DNA from: Massilia sp. 9096 | GTDB taxonomy: Bacteria > Pseudomonadota > Gammaproteobacteria > Burkholderiales > Burkholderiaceae_D | DNA: 64,000 bases | NCBI RefSeq assembly: GCF_000745265.1 | Contig: NZ_JQNN01000001.1 | Span: 2,976,001-3,040,000, forward strand | Reading direction: 5' to 3' | Shown here: piece after piece, positions 62,180 to 64,000 of the stretch | Position numbering within the stretch: position 1 is the stretch's first letter | How the letters are laid out: every line of letters starts with the position of its first letter | Translations under genes and position numbers: made by a program | Notes under the pieces: model-generated | What the model was told of the DNA's origin: nothing | What the model saw: the letters and a program-made list of their open reading frames with translations, nothing else | Database searches by the model: none

Positions 62180-62813
62180 CCGCCGGGGCTGCGCGCTTGC
62201 CGGCGCGCAGCCCTTCTATATAAGGATCGATCACGCACTGGCCCAGCTGCAGCAGGTCGAAGCTGGCGGGATCGAACATCCACGAGCGGATCAGCCCGTC
62301 GATCATGGTCCACATCGCCAGCGCCAGCGTGCGCGGATCGGCGCAGAGCTCGATCAGGCCCTTGTCGGCGGCCAGGCGGATGCGCCGCTCGGCGCGCGCC
62401 ATCCAGTTGCTCAGGCTGTACTGGCGGCGCCGGCGCACCGCGTCCATCTCGTCGACGAACTCGACCTTCAAGGTGGCGATCTCGAACACACGCCGCGCGC
62501 CCGGATCGTCAACGGTGCGGCGCAGTACCGCCAGCAGATAATCGCGCAGGTCGGCCAGCGGGTCGGCCGATTCGGACTGGTCGAGCAGCTGCAGTTCTGC
62601 TTCGAGCGGCAGCGTTGCGCGGTCCATCATCGCGTTGAACAGCGCACCCTTGTCGTCGAAATGCCAATAGATCGCACCGCGCGTCACGCCGGCAGCGGTT
62701 GCTATATGCTGCAACGTCGTACGTGACACGCCTTGCTCGACAAATAATTGCTCAGCAGCATCCAAAATATTGTCGCGCGTGGCGGCTGCTTCTTCTTTGG
62801 TTCTACGGGCCAT
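62139..62813 (-). CDS. TetR/AcrR family regulator of an RND efflux operon
   Basis: A 224-residue repressor. The helix-turn-helix is DAAEQLFVEQGVSRTTLQHIATAAGVTRGAIYWHFDDKGALFNAMM, with the RGAIYWHF recognition helix of AcrR/TtgR/MtrR types, then a ligand domain (PLEAELQLL... VFEIATLKVEFVDEM). It diverges from an RND adaptor gene and the gap carries an AcrR-like operator, so it most likely represses that efflux pump and itself. The 3' end overlaps the MFS gene antiparallel. Confidence 0.92.
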   Translation of the reverse strand: MARRTKEEAAATRDNILDAAEQLFVEQGVSRTTLQHIATAAGVTRGAIYWHFDDKGALFNAMMDRATLPLEAELQLLDQSESADPLADLRDYLLAVLRRTVDDPGARRVFEIATLKVEFVDEMDAVRRRRQYSLSNWMARAERRIRLAADKGLIELCADPRTLALAMWTMIDGLIRSWMFDPASFDLLQLGQCVIDPYIEGLRAGKRAAPAVTLPDGPGRAGRS

Positions 62814-62841
62814 CAGCCGGCCTCTCCTTTTTCGCGGGGTT

Positions 62842-62882
62842 CAAACCCTAAACATACACTCATGATAGTATATCCGGGTTTG
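62842..62882. promoter_or_regulatory. AcrR-like operator, nested palindrome
   Basis: The core AACATACACTCATGATAGTA continuing TATC resembles the E. coli acr operator (TACATACAttt...TGTATGTA). It sits inside outer arms CAAACCC (62842-62848) and GGGTTTG (62876-62882) sharing the same centre near 62862. It is between the TetR gene and the RND adaptor. Confidence 0.75.
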
Positions 62883-62970
62883 TTCAAAAGCCAGCGATAA
62901 AACCGTTTGCGACGCCAGCGTAGCGCCGCCGGGCGGTTTTGTACTATCTATAACTGAAGGAAGCCATTTA

Positions 62971-64000
62971 ATGCGCTCTGCCCACTCTTCTTCCCTCTCC
63001 TTGACCAAGGTCGCCGCGAGCACCCTGGTGGCCGTCGCCCTGCTGTCGGCCTGCGGCCACAAGGACGCCGCCCCGGCCGGCGGCGCACCTGGCGGCCCCG
63101 GCGGCAAGATGCCGCCGCCGCAAGTCGGCGTGATCACCGCCAAAGTCCAATCGGTCGCGCTCGAGTCCGAACTGCCTGCGCGCGTCGAAGCCGTGCGCGT
63201 GGCCGAAGTCCGCGCCCGCGTCAACGGCGTGGTGCTCAAGCGCCTGTTTACCGAGGGCAGCATAGTCAAGCAGGGCCAGTCCCTGTTCCAGATCGACCCC
63301 GAGCCTTACCAGGCCCAGCTGAACGCCGCGAACGCCGCAGTGGTCCGCGCCCAGGCCGTGCAAGCGTCCGCCAACGCCACCGCCGAGCGCTACAAGCCGC
63401 TGGTGCAGGCCCAGGCGATCAGCGCCCAGGACTACACCAACGCGGTCGCCACCGCCAAGCAGGCCGCCGCCGACGTCAACTCGGCCCAGGCCCAGGCGCG
63501 CATCGCCAAGATCAACGTCGATTACTCGAACGTGTACGCCCCGATCAGCGGCCGCATCGGCCGCGCCCTGGTCACCGAAGGCGCGCTGGTCTCGGCCACC
63601 GAAGCGACCCAGCTGGCGCTGATCCAGCAGACCGACACGGTCTTCCTGAACATCACCGAATCGGCCGCCGACCTGCAGCGCCTGCGCAAGAACGCCGCCG
63701 ACAAGGGCATGACCTCGGGCGTCCCGGTCACGGTCGTGCGCGACGACGGCACCGACCTCGGCCGCCAGGGCAAGCTGCTGTTCTCCGACATCACCGTCGA
63801 CCCGACCAGCGGCCAGGTGACCCTGCGCGCCCAGATCGCCAACCCGGACCAGGATCTGCTGCCGGGCCAGTACGTGCGCGTGCGCCTGGCGCAGAGCGAA
63901 GTCCCGTCGGCCATCCTGGTGCCGCAGCAGGCCGTCACCCGCGGCGGCGCCCAGGGCGACACCCTGATGGTGATCGGCGCCGACAACAAGCCGGTCCCGC
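62971..64000 (+). CDS. RND efflux periplasmic adaptor (cut by window end)
   Basis: The first 343 codons of an AcrA/MexA-type membrane-fusion protein: lipoprotein signal (VAASTLVAVALLSACGHKD), lipoyl half (VRARVNGVVLKRLFTEGSIVKQGQSLFQIDPEPYQAQLNAA), helical hairpin (VRAQAVQASANATAERYKPLVQAQAISAQDY), second lipoyl half (YAPISGRIGRALVTEGALV) and beta-barrel (VDPTSGQVTLRAQIANPDQDLLPGQYVRVRL). It links the inner-membrane RND pump to an outer-membrane channel, which should follow to the right. GAAGGAAG precedes the ATG. Confidence 0.93.
   Translation, partial: MRSAHSSSLSLTKVAASTLVAVALLSACGHKDAAPAGGAPGGPGGKMPPPQVGVITAKVQSVALESELPARVEAVRVAEVRARVNGVVLKRLFTEGSIVKQGQSLFQIDPEPYQAQLNAANAAVVRAQAVQASANATAERYKPLVQAQAISAQDYTNAVATAKQAAADVNSAQAQARIAKINVDYSNVYAPISGRIGRALVTEGALVSATEATQLALIQQTDTVFLNITESAADLQRLRKNAADKGMTSGVPVTVVRDDGTDLGRQGKLLFSDITVDPTSGQVTLRAQIANPDQDLLPGQYVRVRLAQSEVPSAILVPQQAVTRGGAQGDTLMVIGADNKPVP

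Noticed and set aside
1..64000. CRISPR arrays, rRNA, tRNA, complete prophage or intact IS
   Set aside because: No direct-repeat/spacer pattern, no tRNA cloverleaf or rRNA signature, and only a single IS30 fragment and one CII-like regulator were seen by reading.

Overview
The window reads as ordinary chromosome of a high-GC betaproteobacterium, most likely the Massilia/Telluria group of Oxalobacteraceae. The reasons are the Entner-Doudoroff set edd-eda, pgi, zwf with an RpiR-type HexR regulator, a PEP-CTERM protein behind a sigma-54 promoter, DUF2844/DUF3443 and DUF2491/PspA modules, and the overall codon use. Genus is inferred from gene content only. I see no rRNA, tRNA, CRISPR array or complete insertion sequence.

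Layout. 1-7.2 kb: end of a Na+/H+ antiporter gene, an EF-hand protein, an orphan HepT-like protein, then a DUF2760-Hsp70-Hsp70 operon in which two members carry single-base frameshifts. 7.2-13.5 kb: GNAT, a FAD monooxygenase divergent from its likely MarR regulator with two matching palindromic operators, YghU, a Tat-exported SDR, a PRC-barrel protein and a second GNAT. 13.5-16.6 kb: secreted DUF2844/DUF3443 pair (twin DTGS, pepsin-like) with an orphan terminator upstream. 16.6-24.3 kb: housekeeping genes hrpA, argA, yggX and rpiA. 24.4-28.6 kb: three paralogous small lipoproteins with a shared upstream module, a phage CII-like regulator, and a DUF2491-PspA operon. 28.6-38.3 kb: TonB receptor, three SDRs, GH43 glycosidase, YeeE-like transporter, AraC regulator, DUF4126. 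38.3-39.5 kb: PEP-CTERM SGNH-fold protein with a textbook -24/-12 promoter and an upstream inverted repeat. 39.7-40.9 kb: a small accessory locus with two membrane proteins convergent to a HExxH metallopeptidase of the kind found around T6SS/Rhs loci.

41.0-52.7 kb is the central sugar-catabolism region: eda and edd (minus), divergent pgi and gluconolactonase (plus), then zwf and hexR (plus), with tal at 55.5 kb. HexR-type palindromes sit in front of edd, pgi and zwf, so the block looks like one regulon. It is split between the lactonase gene and zwf by about 3.6 kb of visibly A/T-richer accessory DNA (MsrA, GFA protein, small secreted and unknown proteins, a dispersed palindromic repeat, and an IS30 transposase remnant ending just before the zwf operators).

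52.7-64 kb: gene remnants (SDR tail, VOC head), an outer-membrane barrel, epoxide hydrolase, free-Met-sulfoxide reductase, transaldolase, nitronate monooxygenase, a chemoreceptor, a TauD-like dioxygenase-MFS exporter operon behind palindromes, and a TetR (AcrR-like) gene divergent from an RND periplasmic adaptor gene that runs off the end.

Most new-looking items: the metallopeptidase/membrane-protein locus, the conserved lipoprotein promoter module, the degenerate HepT-like protein, and the orphan minus-strand terminator that may close a small RNA.
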